64,000 bases of DNA from Pseudonocardia hierapolitana (GCF_007994075.1 NZ_VIWU01000001.1:6634001-6698000); one strand, 5' to 3'; shown: positions 26,754-35,841, counted from the first letter of the stretch. Numbers and translations: made by a program. The notes: a model not told the origin generated them from the sequence alone.

Positions 26754-26873
26754 CACAGTGAGGCCCTCTACGGCCAGAAGGCCTTCACCTCAGCCGACGC
26801 GCGCGAAGGTCTTGCCGCCTTCGCCGAACGCCGCCGACCGGAGTTCCCGTCCCGCCGCACCGTCACCGGTTGA
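26754..26873 (+). pseudogene. C-terminal remnant of an enoyl-CoA hydratase
   Basis: SEALYGQKAFTSADAREGLA followed by AFAERRRPEF looks like the end of a crotonase-family protein (S.DAREG..AF.EKR.P.F). The rest of the gene is missing. It lies opposite in strand to the other two remnants here. Confidence 0.55.
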
Positions 26874-26882
26874 CGACGGTCC

Positions 26883-27755
26883 CTAGCGGACGAGTCTGCC
26901 TGCGACCATCGCCAGCGGGGCCCATGCGGCGCGACCCCGTCCGACCACGGCGAACGCCCGGAGCAGCACTACGGGCTCGCGCAAGGGGAGCAGGCGCACG
27001 CCGGAGCGCATCGGCATCCCCTCGGGCAGCAGGCCCACTCCGAGTCCTGCGGCGATGAGGTCCTGGACCAGGTCGAGGCTGTCGGCGCGATGCGCGATCC
27101 GGGGTGTGAAACCGGCGAGTGCGGCCAGTGCGGCGACCACCCGCTCGTCGGCGTCGTTGCGGGAGTTCACGATCCAGCCGTCATCGCGATATCGGTCCAC
27201 TCCCGCGGCGGCGGGCAGGCCTCCTACGGCGGACTCGGCAGGCACCCCGAGGCCCCAACGCGCCTTCCACAGCGGAGTGACCTCGAACCGATCGTCGAAG
27301 GTCCGCGGCGAGAGCGCGTAGTCGTAGACGAGGGCGAGGTCGACCGCGTCCTCGGCGAGCAGGTCCAGTGCCTCGGCGGGCTCGTGCTCCGCGATCAGCA
27401 TCCGCACCCGGGTGCTCTCCAACGAGGCCAGTAGTGGGAGCAGCGACCGCCGGATCGCCGTCGCGAACCCGGCGACCCGTACGGTGCCTTCGGGCTCGGC
27501 GGCCGGGTCCAGGTCCGAGCGGGCCGCATCCACCGCGGCGAGGATCGTGAGGGCGTGGTCGGCCAGCCGCCGTCCGGCGGGAGTGAGCCGGACCCGGCGC
27601 CCCACCGGCTCGAGCAGCACGGTTCCGGTCTCCCGCGCGAGCGCGGCGATCTGCTGCGAGACCGTCGATGTGGTGACACCCATCTCGTCGGCCACCTCGC
27701 GCATCGAGCCGAGCCGGGCCAGCGCCACCAGTAGCTCGAGGCGCCGGGTTTCCAT
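26883..27755 (-). CDS. LysR-type transcriptional regulator
   Basis: A 290-residue LysR regulator: winged helix-turn-helix in the first 60 residues (LGSMREVADEMGVTTSTVSQ) and a LysR substrate-binding domain from about residue 90. It is divergent from the EamA transporter with 73 nt between starts. A 15-bp palindrome TTCATGA-A-TCATGAA touches its own ATG, a T-N11-A site as expected for LysR proteins. It probably controls itself and the exporter. Confidence 0.9.
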   Translation of the reverse strand: METRRLELLVALARLGSMREVADEMGVTTSTVSQQIAALARETGTVLLEPVGRRVRLTPAGRRLADHALTILAAVDAARSDLDPAAEPEGTVRVAGFATAIRRSLLPLLASLESTRVRMLIAEHEPAEALDLLAEDAVDLALVYDYALSPRTFDDRFEVTPLWKARWGLGVPAESAVGGLPAAAGVDRYRDDGWIVNSRNDADERVVAALAALAGFTPRIAHRADSLDLVQDLIAAGLGVGLLPEGMPMRSGVRLLPLREPVVLLRAFAVVGRGRAAWAPLAMVAGRLVR

Positions 27756-27769
27756 TCATGAATCATGAA
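27755..27769. promoter_or_regulatory. LysR-type T-N11-A palindrome
   Basis: TTCATGAATCATGAA is a perfect 7-1-7 inverted repeat between the LysR gene and the EamA transporter, touching the LysR start codon. Position and symmetry fit the recognition site of the adjacent regulator. Confidence 0.65.
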
Positions 27770-27828
27770 CGATATGTGCGGTGAAGTCACGTGGACGCGA
27801 ACGGTCGGTGTGGCTTGTACTAGGGGTC

Positions 27829-28713
27829 ATGCGCTCCGGCCCTCGCCTCGGCACCGTGCTCGCGGTCGCCGCCATGCTCTGCGTCCAGCTCGGTCTCGCC
27901 GTGTCCGTCGGTCTCATCGACCGCCTCGGCGCCGAAGGCACGGCGTGGCTCCGGCTCGCGTTCGCCGGGCTCCTGCTGGCGGTCCTCGTCCGGCCGCCGC
28001 TGGGGGAGTTCACCCGCCGCGGCCTGCTGACCTGTGCCCTCCTCGGAGTGGTGACGGCGGGCCTCACCTTCCTGTTCATGGCGGCCGTCGCTCGGATCCC
28101 GCTCGGCACCGCGAGCGCACTGGAGTTCCTCGGCCCGCTCGGTGTCGCGATCGCGCGGGGCCGCGGACGGGTGCGTCTGTGGGCGCTCGTCGCCGCGGCC
28201 GGCGTGCTGCTGCTCACCGAGCCGTGGCACGGCGGAGCCGATCTCGTCGGCGTCGGGTTCGCGCTGGCCGCTGCCGTCTGCTGGGCCGGATACATCGTGC
28301 TGACCCAGAAGGTCGGTGACGAGGCGACCGGCCTGCGTGGCCTCGCGGTCTCGATGCCGGTCGCGGCCGTGACCGCCACCGTGGTCGTCGCACTGACGGA
28401 TGCGTCGGCGGTGCTCGACGCTCTCGACCTGCAGCTGTTGCTCGTCGGGCTCGGACTCGCCGTGCTGCTCCCAGTGGTGCCGTTCAGCCTGGAGATGCTC
28501 GCGCTGCGTCGCCTCACCACAGCGGCGTTCGGCACGCTCATGGCGCTCGAGCCGGCGATCGCGCTGGCCGTGGGGCTGGTCGCACTGCACCAGGTCCCGG
28601 GCTGGAGCGCCGTCGTCGGGATCGGGTTCGTGATCGCCGCCGGCATCGGCGCCGAGCGCACCGGCGCCCGCGCCGTCGTCGGGAACGCGGAGCCGGCGCC
28701 GAGCGCACCCTGA
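27829..28713 (+). CDS. EamA/DMT family transporter
   Basis: A 294-residue protein with ten hydrophobic segments and the two-fold EamA repeat ([12 protein letters not shown] in the first half; a second repeat from about residue 140 with [10 protein letters not shown]). Such proteins, like RhtA and YdcZ relatives, usually export amino acids or metabolites. The ATG at 27829 has only weak upstream pairing. The divergent LysR regulator is the likely controller. The solute is unknown. Confidence 0.88.
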   Translation: MRSGPRLGTVLAVAAMLCVQLGLAVSVGLIDRLGAEGTAWLRLAFAGLLLAVLVRPPLGEFTRRGLLTCALLGVVTAGLTFLFMAAVARIPLGTASALEFLGPLGVAIARGRGRVRLWALVAAAGVLLLTEPWHGGADLVGVGFALAAAVCWAGYIVLTQKVGDEATGLRGLAVSMPVAAVTATVVVALTDASAVLDALDLQLLLVGLGLAVLLPVVPFSLEMLALRRLTTAAFGTLMALEPAIALAVGLVALHQVPGWSAVVGIGFVIAAGIGAERTGARAVVGNAEPAPSAP

Positions 28714-28964
28714 CTGCCCGCCGGCCGACGTGCTGAGAGGTCGATCCGGAACATCCGGCGCCGCTGTCGGGCAGCGAAGGACCGCCGCCCGGATTTGAAG
28801 CAGATCCAGGCCGGGCCAGCGGTCACCCGCGACAGGGCGCATCGATGGGGGGATGACTGTTGCCGGGTGAACCGAGTGATCGGCTGATGATGTACGGAGG
28901 CTCTGCACGTTCGGGCCGGCCGGAGACATGACCGCCGCCTCAGAAGCCGCCGAGGACATGGAGG

Positions 28965-29175
28965 CCGCCGTTGCGGTCATCGGAATGGCTGCCCGGATAC
29001 CCGGCGTCGCGGCGGTGATCTCGGCCGCGAGCCGGGTCAGGGTCGCGGTGTCGGGCCCGGCGATCCGGGTGATCGCCCGGACCTTCGAGTAGGGGAGCTG
29101 CCCGGCAGCGAACGCCTCACGGATGCGCGGCAGGTTGCGCAGGGCGTGCGCCACCCGCAGACGCTCGGCGCGGCG
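28965..29175 (-). pseudogene. DUF222/13E12-type HNH endonuclease remnant
   Basis: RLRVAHALRNLPRIREAFAA, then GQLPYSKVRAITRIAGPDT, matches the DUF222 domain of the actinobacterial 13E12 repeat family, which carries an HNH nuclease C-terminus. Only about 65 residues remain, with no HNH motif. The rest of 28714-29292 holds no gene I can support. These genes are multi-copy in actinobacteria and often degenerate. Confidence 0.6.
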
Positions 29176-29292
29176 CACGGGCGGCCGAGGTGCTGCACCG
29201 TGGCCGCCCATCGCAGCGCGCTCGCCGGCCGCGCGGAGAGCTGAACCAGCGGCGGCGAATCGGTTCCGCCTGAGCGCCCCTAGGCTCTCCAG

Positions 29293-30150
29293 GTGCTGAT
29301 GCCCGAGGTGGCCACGGTCGGACCGGCGGGGCTGGGCGCGCGCTCCTGGCGCGGTGGGGGTGGCCGGCCGGTGCTGTTGGTGCACGGTCTGTCGTCCAAC
29401 GCCCAGCTGTGGGACGGCGTCGCCGCGCGGCTCGCCGAGGCGGGTCACCCGGTGGTCGCGGTGGACCTGCGCGGTCATGGTTCGTCCGAGGACGTCCCGG
29501 ACACGGACACCGACGACCTCGACGCGGCTCCGACCGACCCCACACGGTTGGCGGCCGAGGACCTCGCCGCGGTCTGCGCGGACCTCGGATGGAGCGCGCC
29601 CGTCGTCGCGGGGCACGCGTGGGGCGGCAACATCGCGCTCCAGCTCGCCGCCGACCGTCCCGGGCTCGTGCACGGGCTCGCGCTCGTCGACGGTGGGTGG
29701 TTGCACCTCGGTGACCAGTTCCCCGACCTCGACGCGGCGTGGTCGGTGCTGGCGCCGCCGCGGTTCGACGGCGTGACCTCGGCGGCGGTGCGCGCCAGCT
29801 TGCACGCAGGTCACCCGGACTGGTCGGACGCGGCCGTCGAGGGGGTGCTGGGCAACCTCCGCGAGCGGGCCGACGGCAGCGTGACGCCGCGACTGGAGCG
29901 CGAGCGGCATCGCGCGATCATCGGCAGCCTGCTCCGGCACCGGCCACGGACCCTCTACCCGTTGGTGCGGTGCCGCGTGCTGCTGCTCGCGGCGACCGGC
30001 GACGCCACCCCTGCCCGGAAGCGCGAACAGCTCACCGAAGCGGCCACCGCCCTGGCGAACGCGGAGCTCGTGGAGTTCCACGGCGGCGACCACGATCTCC
30101 ACGCGCACCGGCCGGTACGGGTGGCCGAGGAGATCGCCCGGCTGGCGTGA
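29293..30150 (+). CDS. Alpha/beta hydrolase lacking the usual nucleophile
   Basis: A 285-residue alpha/beta hydrolase fold protein (VLLVHGLSSNAQLWDG; VDLRGHGSS; GGDHDLHAHRP). At the nucleophile elbow the sequence is GHAWGGN, with Ala109 where the family has Ser or Asp. Unless another residue substitutes, hydrolysis by the standard triad is impossible; it may be a non-enzymatic or decaying member. The GTG at 29293 follows TAGGCT by 6 nt, suggesting a leaderless mRNA. It stands alone between a remnant and the cold-shock gene. Confidence 0.82.
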   Translation: MLMPEVATVGPAGLGARSWRGGGGRPVLLVHGLSSNAQLWDGVAARLAEAGHPVVAVDLRGHGSSEDVPDTDTDDLDAAPTDPTRLAAEDLAAVCADLGWSAPVVAGHAWGGNIALQLAADRPGLVHGLALVDGGWLHLGDQFPDLDAAWSVLAPPRFDGVTSAAVRASLHAGHPDWSDAAVEGVLGNLRERADGSVTPRLERERHRAIIGSLLRHRPRTLYPLVRCRVLLLAATGDATPARKREQLTEAATALANAELVEFHGGDHDLHAHRPVRVAEEIARLA

Positions 30151-30288
30151 TGGCCACCCGGCTACGCGTCACCCAGGCCCCGCGGGCCGTGGCGGCGTCG
30201 CTGGTCGTCCCGCGTGCGAGGGACGGGACGTGCCCCTGCCACCGTGAGGTGGCACGATCGTCGTCGCAAGCACGCACTAGGAGGAAAT

Positions 30289-30492
30289 ATGCCTGAGGGC
30301 ACCGTGAAGTGGTTCAACGGGGAAAAGGGTTTCGGCTTCATCGCCCCCGACGACGGCGGGAAGGACGTTTTCGTTCACTACTCGGCCATCCAGGGCAGCG
30401 GGTTCAAGTCGTTGGAGGAGGGCCAGCGGGTCTCCTTCGAGACCAGCCAGGGCCAGAAGGGGCCGCAGGCCGACAGCGTCCGCGTCATCTGA
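30289..30492 (+). CDS. Cold-shock domain protein (CspA family)
   Basis: A 67-residue single cold-shock domain with both RNA-binding motifs, KGFGFI and VFVHYSAI. It starts at an ATG behind a strong AGGAGG, typical of abundantly made proteins. Its role is RNA chaperoning, in the cold or generally. Length and sequence are normal. There is no operon partner. Confidence 0.96.
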   Translation: MPEGTVKWFNGEKGFGFIAPDDGGKDVFVHYSAIQGSGFKSLEEGQRVSFETSQGQKGPQADSVRVI

Positions 30493-30599
30493 CCATGACA
30501 CGGCCGGCCCAGTAGTCCTCGAAGGCTCTGGGCGACCCTCTCGGCTCCGAGGCGATGCCAAGCCGGTGGCAACGCCTTCCGGCGTCACCACCTGACGAG

Positions 30600-30785
30600 G
30601 GGTCGGCTCGTAGCCGGGCGTCTCCGGGTCCGGGAACTTCGTCTCGTCGTGGTTCCCCGATCCGAGCAGCAGCAGGAGCGGCGCCCCTTTCGGCAGGCGG
30701 GCGCCGCCGAAGTCGGTCTCGCGGTTCGTGATGCGCACGAGGCTGCCGTGCAGGGCGTCGCGGCGCAGCGACTCCTCACCCCGCC
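30600..30785 (-). pseudogene. Cytochrome P450 fragment
   Basis: EESLRRDALHGSLVRITNRE followed by GARLPKGAPLLLLLGSGNHD and FPDPE matches the P450 stretch from after the ExxR helix to the PERF region. Both the oxygen-binding helix and the haem-Cys loop are absent. It lies in the 355-nt gap between the cold-shock gene and the esterase, which holds no other gene. Confidence 0.6.
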
Positions 30786-30848
30786 CGACGCATTCGCGCC
30801 GCGGGCGGACGACGAGCTGGTCCCGATCGTGCGCACCATGGGGATCCC

Positions 30849-31619
30849 CTACCACCTCGTCCGCGACGCGCTGGCGCTGCGCCACGCGCTCTCGAGTAGA
30901 AGTCCCGCGAGCTCAGCAGGCCGTGTGATCATGCAGTCGTGTCCGCTGTTCAGCTCGTGGATCCGGGTCGGCTCGCCGTCGGGCCGCAACGCGGGAACGG
31001 GCCGGCGGATGAGCCCCTCGGGTTCGTTGCCGACACAGAGGATGTAGGTGCGGGGAATCGATTCCTGCGCGGGGTTGTCCATCTCGGCGGGCTGCTCGAA
31101 GCAGAGGACCGACTCGTCGCCGAGCGTGGTCGTGAGCCATGCGACGTCGTCGGGGTCGGTGACGCCGAACAGGCCGAGCGGTGCGGGGAGCTCCGGCAGC
31201 GGCGGGATGCGCCACGGTTCGTCGTCACCGGCGGCCCCGTCGATCATCATCTGGGTGACGGGCATGACGTCGATGGCGTTCTCGCCGTGCGTCGGCACCA
31301 TCGCATCGACGTACACCAGGCCGGCGAGGCGTTCCGGGACGCGGTTCGCCACGGTCGAGATCACCATCCCGGCGTAGCTGTGGCCGACGAGTACGACGTC
31401 GTGCAGGTCCTCCTCGAGGACGAGACCGACGACGTCGTCGACGTGCGTGGTCAGCCCGACCTCGGGGCTCAGCAGGTGTGCCTTGTCGCCGTGACCGGTC
31501 AGTGACGGTGCGAAGACACGGTGCCCCCGTGCCTCGAGCAGCGGAGCGACGCGGTTCCACACCTGCCCGTCGTGCCACGCGCCGTGGACGAGGACGTAGG
31601 TGCTGTGCCGGGTGGGCAT
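30849..31619 (-). CDS. Alpha/beta hydrolase, EstC/salicylate-esterase type
   Basis: A 256-residue protein of the plant-esterase-like alpha/beta hydrolase group: YVLVHGAWHDGQVWNRV, nucleophile elbow GHSYAGM, and His in SGHDCMITRP. Members hydrolyse small esters. The ATG at 31619 has AAGGAA 5 nt upstream. It is divergent from an HxlR regulator 94 nt away, probably its controller. The last dozen residues (SASASRTRW) look unlike the family and may come from a neighbouring deletion. Confidence 0.88.
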   Translation of the reverse strand: MPTRHSTYVLVHGAWHDGQVWNRVAPLLEARGHRVFAPSLTGHGDKAHLLSPEVGLTTHVDDVVGLVLEEDLHDVVLVGHSYAGMVISTVANRVPERLAGLVYVDAMVPTHGENAIDVMPVTQMMIDGAAGDDEPWRIPPLPELPAPLGLFGVTDPDDVAWLTTTLGDESVLCFEQPAEMDNPAQESIPRTYILCVGNEPEGLIRRPVPALRPDGEPTRIHELNSGHDCMITRPAELAGLLLESAWRSASASRTRW

Positions 31620-31700
31620 GGCAGTTCCTTCCGATGGGAGGGGCGCTCGGCGTCGGCCGGCGAGGCGCGCCGGTGGCGCGCTCAGCACGACGCTAGGGAG

Positions 31701-31720
31701 CCGATAGGTACCGATGGGTA
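31701..31720. promoter_or_regulatory. Tandem 10-bp repeat at the HxlR start
   Basis: CCGATAGGTA and CCGATGGGTA stand head-to-tail, the second covering the HxlR ATG. It may be a regulator-binding site between the divergent esterase and HxlR genes. Confidence 0.35.
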
Positions 31721-32121
31721 ACGTTCGGCTCGTGAGCCTTCGCCCCGGCACCGTCTTCCTCACCGACTGCCCGGCCCGGTTGGCGATCGAGATCATCGCG
31801 ACCAAGTGGACCGTGGTCACGATCTTCGCCCTGAGCAAGGGCCCGTTGCGCCACGGCGAGCTCGTCGAGCTGATCGGCGGCGTCTCACGCAAGGTGCTGA
31901 CGCAGACGCTCCGCCGACTGCAGGACAGCGGTCTCGTCGAGCGCCGTGTCTATGCCGAGGCGCCACCGCGGGTCGAGTACAGCCTGACCGAGCTCGGTCG
32001 CTCCCTCGAGGAGCCCATCGCGATGCTGACCGAGTGGGCGAGGACGAACGGTGAAGCGGTCGTCGGCTTCCAGGAGTCCCGGATCGACGCCGCCGACGCG
32101 TCTCCTCGTCCGCCGAACTGA
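31714..32121 (+). CDS. HxlR family transcriptional regulator
   Basis: A 135-residue winged-helix protein of the HxlR type: CPARLAIEIIATKWTVVTIF (with the conserved Cys), GPLRHGELVELIGGVSRKVL, then RRLQDSGLVERR. These regulators sense electrophiles or oxidants, often through the N-terminal Cys. It is divergent from the esterase gene. A GTG at 31732 is an alternative start. A hairpin follows its stop. Confidence 0.9.
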   Translation: MGNVRLVSLRPGTVFLTDCPARLAIEIIATKWTVVTIFALSKGPLRHGELVELIGGVSRKVLTQTLRRLQDSGLVERRVYAEAPPRVEYSLTELGRSLEEPIAMLTEWARTNGEAVVGFQESRIDAADASPRPPN

Positions 32122-32125
32122 CGCG

Positions 32126-32162
32126 TGACACCGGCGCCCACCCGTAGCGGCGCGCGGTGTCA
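32126..32162. terminator. Hairpin between convergent genes
   Basis: TGACACCG (32126-32133) pairs with CGGTGTCA (32155-32162), and GC-rich inner bases extend the stem. It lies between the convergent ends of the HxlR gene and the amidohydrolase remnant and includes the latter's stop codon. There is no T-run, which is common in high-GC actinobacteria. Confidence 0.55.
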
Positions 32163-32740
32163 GAGGTGGAGCAGGCGTTCTGCGTTGCCGTGCGCGATCT
32201 TGCTCCGATCGGCCTCGCTGATCGGAGCGTTGCGCAGGAACTCGGTGGCCGTGCCCATGTCCTCGAACGGGTAGTCGGTCCCGAAGAGGATGTGGTCGGA
32301 GCCGAGCGCGAGGAGCGCGCACAGCAGCGGTGGGGCGTCGCACACGCCGCTGGTGGTGATGTAGAGGTTGTGCCGCAGGTAGGCCGAGGGGTTGCCGCGG
32401 GAGAGTTCGATGCCGTGGTGGTCGTGGAAGGCCCAGCGCGAGTCCAGGCGCCAGAGCGCGTAGGGCAGGCCCTCGCCCATGTGGCCGAGCAGCAGCTTGG
32501 CCTCGGGGAAGTCGTCGAAGACGCCACCGAAGACGAGCCGCAGCACGTGGGAGGCGGTGTCGGTGCCCCAGCTCCACATGGGCCCGGTGAGCTCCGGGTG
32601 CCCGGAGAGCACGTGCGGGGTGTCGACACCGTTGGCCGGTGCAGGTAGAGGGGCACGTCCAGGCCGGCGGCGTACTCCCAGACGACGCGTAGCGCGGGGT
32701 CGTCCACGGCGTACTGGTCGTGCGCCGGGCCTGCCCGCCG
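32160..32740 (-). pseudogene. Amidohydrolase (AMDH2/decarboxylase type), truncated and frameshifted
   Basis: The C-terminal part (ELTGPMWSWGTDTASHVLRL, KLLLGHMGEGLPY, HILFGTDYPFEDMG) is an amidohydrolase 2 protein of the ACMSD/gamma-resorcylate decarboxylase type. Upstream homology (DDPALRVVWEYAAGLDVPLY then LH) lies in another frame. The two join if one C is restored in the CACC-GGCC stretch near 32645. Nothing of the family precedes about 32740, so the metal-binding N-terminus is also lost. Non-functional. Confidence 0.8.
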
Positions 32741-32835
32741 GCAGGTTCCGCACCCGTCCCTCCCCGCGAGCGAATCCTCGCCCAGTCCCAGTGAGATGGT
32801 CGAACTTCCGGGTCCGGCGAGGCCGGTGGAGGTGG

Positions 32836-33468
32836 TCAGAGCATCGGCCCGATGATCAAGCTCGCTCCCACCACGACGTCGAGCGCTCCGCACCACTCCG
32901 CGAACGAGCGTGCAACAGCACGGTTCCTGGCCAGGTGCCAGTAGTCCCACACCCCGTGAGCGAGCCAACCTGCAGCCACGAGGTATCGGGCGAGGTCGGG
33001 AGAAGCCAGCAAACCGGCCACCGCGAGTGCACCGAAGCCGACCATCCCGGCCACTTGCAGCCGAAACTCGTGGTCTCGGTGCCGTCCGTGCCCGGTACCC
33101 CAGATCGTCGCCGCCAGTGCCACGGCGAGGATGACCACGGTGGGTTCGACCCAGTCCTGCACTCCCAGGCCGACGACCAGGGCGAGGCAGACGAACAGCA
33201 CGGGCCAGGTCGCGCTGCGCCGGCGCAGCAACACCACGGCCACGTAGAGCAAGGGCAGGATCGGCAGTGTGCCGGCGTAGCCCCGTGTGGTCTCATCGGT
33301 CACTTCGCCGATCAGCGCGTCCGCGCCAGCGGCGACGCCGAGGGCGGTGGGCCATCGGCGCGTCACCGCCAGCGCGACATCCGCCGGGCTCACCCGAAAC
33401 CGACTGTGCTCGACTCCGCCCGCGCGACGGTGGTCCCCGTCCTCGACAGGGCTCGAGAGAAGTGTCAT
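32836..33468 (-). CDS. Multi-pass membrane protein of unknown function
   Basis: A 210-residue protein with about six hydrophobic segments from residue 35 onward and a WLAHGVWDYWHLARN stretch near the end. I do not recognise a family. The start at 33468 is preferred over 33534 because the extra residues are Arg- and Cys-rich and unlike a membrane protein N-terminus. Upstream pairing is weak. Neighbours are a pseudogene and a reductase-like gene, so context gives no hint. Confidence 0.6.
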   Translation of the reverse strand: MTLLSSPVEDGDHRRAGGVEHSRFRVSPADVALAVTRRWPTALGVAAGADALIGEVTDETTRGYAGTLPILPLLYVAVVLLRRRSATWPVLFVCLALVVGLGVQDWVEPTVVILAVALAATIWGTGHGRHRDHEFRLQVAGMVGFGALAVAGLLASPDLARYLVAAGWLAHGVWDYWHLARNRAVARSFAEWCGALDVVVGASLIIGPML

Positions 33469-33871
33469 GTTCCCGAGCTTGGAGACGACGCCGCGCAGAC
33501 CACAGGTGCGTGTTGTCACGATCCGCCCGTGCATTCTTCATGAGTGGCTGCCTTCGCTCTCCGTCGCCGATGGCAAGATCCAGGCGAATGCTGTCCAAGC
33601 GTCTTCTTCATATCCGGGGTCGGATGAGAAAGGGTCGGCGCGGCACAGACCCGAGCGAGGCAAGCATCCAGAACCGGCGTCGGCGAATCCGATCTTCGCT
33701 CCGGTACGGGGTCGCCGCCGACCACCCCGCAGCCGGAGCAGGAGCGTCAGGAACTCCGGTGGCCGGAAGCCGAGCCGCGGGATGCCGTGCCGAGCCCGAC
33801 CGCCTTCACCCGATGCGCTCTGTGCCCCGATGCGGTCGAGGGTGCGTCGACCTCGTACGAAAGGACATCCG
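33469..33871. other. Intergenic region without a recognisable gene
   Basis: About 400 nt between divergent genes. Reading frames here have no family resemblance. Only the Shine-Dalgarno GAAAGGA of the next gene (33859-33865) stands out. Confidence 0.5.
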
Positions 33872-34516
33872 ATGAAGCTCATCGTGCACGAGTTCGTCAG
33901 CCTCGACGGCGTGATGCAGAGCCCCGGCTCCCCCGAGGAGGACGCCGGCGGCGGTTTCGACCGGGGTGGATGGCAGGTGCCCTTCACCGTGGACGAGGAT
34001 TTCGGCCGGATCGTCGGAGGCTGGTTCGACCACGCCGACGAGTTCCTCCTCGGCCGGTCGACGTACGAGATGATCCGCGGCTTCTGGTCCCACGTCACCG
34101 ACCCCGGTGACGTCGTGGCCGCGAAGCTGAACGGTCTGCCGAAGCACGTCGTCTCGTCGACGCTCACCGACCCGGGCTGGAAGAACGTCTCGGTGATCTC
34201 CGCCGAGCCCGTCGGGGCCGTGAAGGCGCTCAAGGACCGTCCGGGCCGCGAACTGCAGGTGCACGGGAGCTGGCAGCTCGCCCGGACGCTGCACGATGCC
34301 GGACTGGTCGACGAGTACCGCTTGCTGGTGTGCCCCGTCGTCATCGGTATCGGCAAGCGGCTGTTCGACGCGGACTCAGCACCGTCGGGATTCACGCTCG
34401 TCGACAGCGCGGTGACGAGCACGGGCGCGATCCACCAGGTGCTGCGTCCGACGGCACTCCGGATCGGCGCGCACGTGGTGGAGGACGGAAAGGACGCCAG
34501 GAAGCTGACGGACTAA
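33872..34516 (+). CDS. Dihydrofolate reductase/RibD C-terminal family protein
   Basis: A 214-residue protein with the short DHFR-like fold of the YyaP/RibD-C group: KLIVHEFVSLDGVMQSPG at the N-terminus, LLGRSTYEMIRGFW, and LQVHGSWQLARTLHDAGLVD near the NADPH site. Substrates of most members are unknown. The ATG at 33872 has GAAAGGA at good spacing. It is convergent with alkB. Confidence 0.9.
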   Translation: MKLIVHEFVSLDGVMQSPGSPEEDAGGGFDRGGWQVPFTVDEDFGRIVGGWFDHADEFLLGRSTYEMIRGFWSHVTDPGDVVAAKLNGLPKHVVSSTLTDPGWKNVSVISAEPVGAVKALKDRPGRELQVHGSWQLARTLHDAGLVDEYRLLVCPVVIGIGKRLFDADSAPSGFTLVDSAVTSTGAIHQVLRPTALRIGAHVVEDGKDARKLTD

Positions 34517-34538
34517 GACGGTATGGAGCTCCGGGTCG

Positions 34539-35198
34539 TCAGCGGAGCCCGGAGACGCGCAGCGTGATGTTGAGCCGGCCGCCCGCCAGCCCGGTGTCGG
34601 GCACCACGCGGTCGGGCAGCAGCTTGGGCACACCGTGGTAGGCCAGCCGGCTCTCGCCGCCGAACACGACCAGGTCGCCGGAGAGCAGCTCGACGTCGGT
34701 CCACGGCCGCCCGCGGCTCTCCGTGTTCCCGAACCGGAACACGCACGCCGCCCCGATGCTGAACGACACGACGGGGTCGGGCGCGTGCTCGTCGCTGTCG
34801 CGGTGCAGCCCCATCTTCGCGCCCTCGCCGTAATGGTTGATCAGCGCGATGTCGGGCCGGTAGTCGAGGGCCCGCTCCGGGGCGCCGTAGGCGGCGGCGA
34901 CGGCCTCGCGCCCCAGATCCCCGAGCCACTCGGGGAACGGGGCCACCGGCGACCCGTCCTGGTCGTCCCGGGTGCGGGAGTAGCGGTACGGGTACCAGTG
35001 CCAGCCCAGGCACACGCTCCGCACCGACATCCGGGTGCCGTTCGGCATCACGGCCGCGCGGATCCCCGGCCCCTCGCTCGCCCACTCCCGGCAGGCACGC
35101 ACGAGCTGCCGCTGCCGGTCCAGGGCGAGCCAGTCCGGCACGTGCACCGCGCCGGGGGCGAGCACCCGCCGTTCCCGGGGGACGAGCGCGGCCGTCAT
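34539..35198 (-). CDS. alkB: Alpha-ketoglutarate-dependent DNA/RNA dealkylase AlkB
   Basis: A 219-residue protein, close to the 216 of E. coli AlkB. The Fe(II) ligands H132-x-D134 (GLHRDSDE) and H188 (LAYHGV) and the 2-oxoglutarate-binding R208-x-N210 with R214 (RLNITLR) all match at the expected positions. It removes methyl groups from 1-methyladenine and 3-methylcytosine by oxidation. It is a single gene, not joined to ada, convergent with the DHFR-like gene. Confidence 0.95.
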   Translation of the reverse strand: MTAALVPRERRVLAPGAVHVPDWLALDRQRQLVRACREWASEGPGIRAAVMPNGTRMSVRSVCLGWHWYPYRYSRTRDDQDGSPVAPFPEWLGDLGREAVAAAYGAPERALDYRPDIALINHYGEGAKMGLHRDSDEHAPDPVVSFSIGAACVFRFGNTESRGRPWTDVELLSGDLVVFGGESRLAYHGVPKLLPDRVVPDTGLAGGRLNITLRVSGLR

Positions 35199-35232
35199 GG
35201 CTCCAGTGTGCCGCTCCCCGCGGATCTTGCAG

Positions 35233-35841
35233 CTATTCGGTGACGTGGCTGCGCGGTTCCGCGAGTCGGGTGATCGCTGCGCGACCGACGATCAGCACCA
35301 CTCCGATGGCGAGGCCGCCGACGGCGAGCAGCCACGGGCGCCTGGCCAGGTCCTCGGAGAACCGCGTCCCGGCGAGGAACCCGATGCCGACCAGGACGCC
35401 CGACCGCACGATCGTGGCGGGGACCACCCAGGTGAGGAAGCGCCGGAGGCCCACCCCGGCCAGCCCTGCCGCGAGGAACGCCGGCACCGCGCCGAGGTCG
35501 ACGAGCTTGGCGGAGACGACGACCTGTGGCAGATGCGCGCGGACCTGGACGGTCAGCGCCTCGCGGCGCTCGTCGGTGAGCCCGAGGCGCACCAGCATCC
35601 GCCGCGATCGGCCCTGGGCGCCGTGCCGGCCCAGCGCGTAGAGGAGCGTGTCCGCGAGGACGTCGGCCGAGACGGCGGCCAGCCACACACTCCACCACGA
35701 CAGCACGCCCACGCCGGCGAGGGCAGCGGCCGTGACCGTCACGACCGGGCCTTCCAGCAGGGCGCCGACCACGACCAGGAGCACAGCCCGCAGCGGATCG
35801 TCGGCCAGCGCCGTGAGGACCGCGGCCGCGGTGGCCGTCAC
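35233..35841 (-). CDS. VTT/DedA-like membrane protein
   Basis: A 202-residue membrane protein with the VTT/DedA features: an early acidic re-entrant loop (VGALLEGPVVTV) and a later conserved AGLAGVGLRRFLTWVVPA stretch with arginines. DedA relatives move lipid carriers or lipids across the membrane. The GTG overlaps the P-type ATPase stop as GTGA, so it is translationally coupled and probably serves the same stress response. Confidence 0.8.
   Translation of the reverse strand: MTATAAAVLTALADDPLRAVLLVVVGALLEGPVVTVTAAALAGVGVLSWWSVWLAAVSADVLADTLLYALGRHGAQGRSRRMLVRLGLTDERREALTVQVRAHLPQVVVSAKLVDLGAVPAFLAAGLAGVGLRRFLTWVVPATIVRSGVLVGIGFLAGTRFSEDLARRPWLLAVGGLAIGVVLIVGRAAITRLAEPRSHVTE

Noticed and set aside
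30780..30900. Plus-strand coding piece (LLTPPDAFAPRADDELVPIV)
   Set aside because: Reads smoothly but I cannot assign it to a family, and it overlaps the esterase end on the other strand.
31701..31720. Tandem repeat as a CRISPR or VNTR
   Set aside because: Only two 10-bp units, overlapping a promoter and start codon.
33210..33871. N-terminal extension of the DHFR-like protein
   Set aside because: The frame is open but lacks similarity, and a proper Shine-Dalgarno lies right before 33872.
35838..35841. Separate promoter for the VTT gene
   Set aside because: Start and stop overlap as GTGA; coupling from the ATPase gene is simpler.
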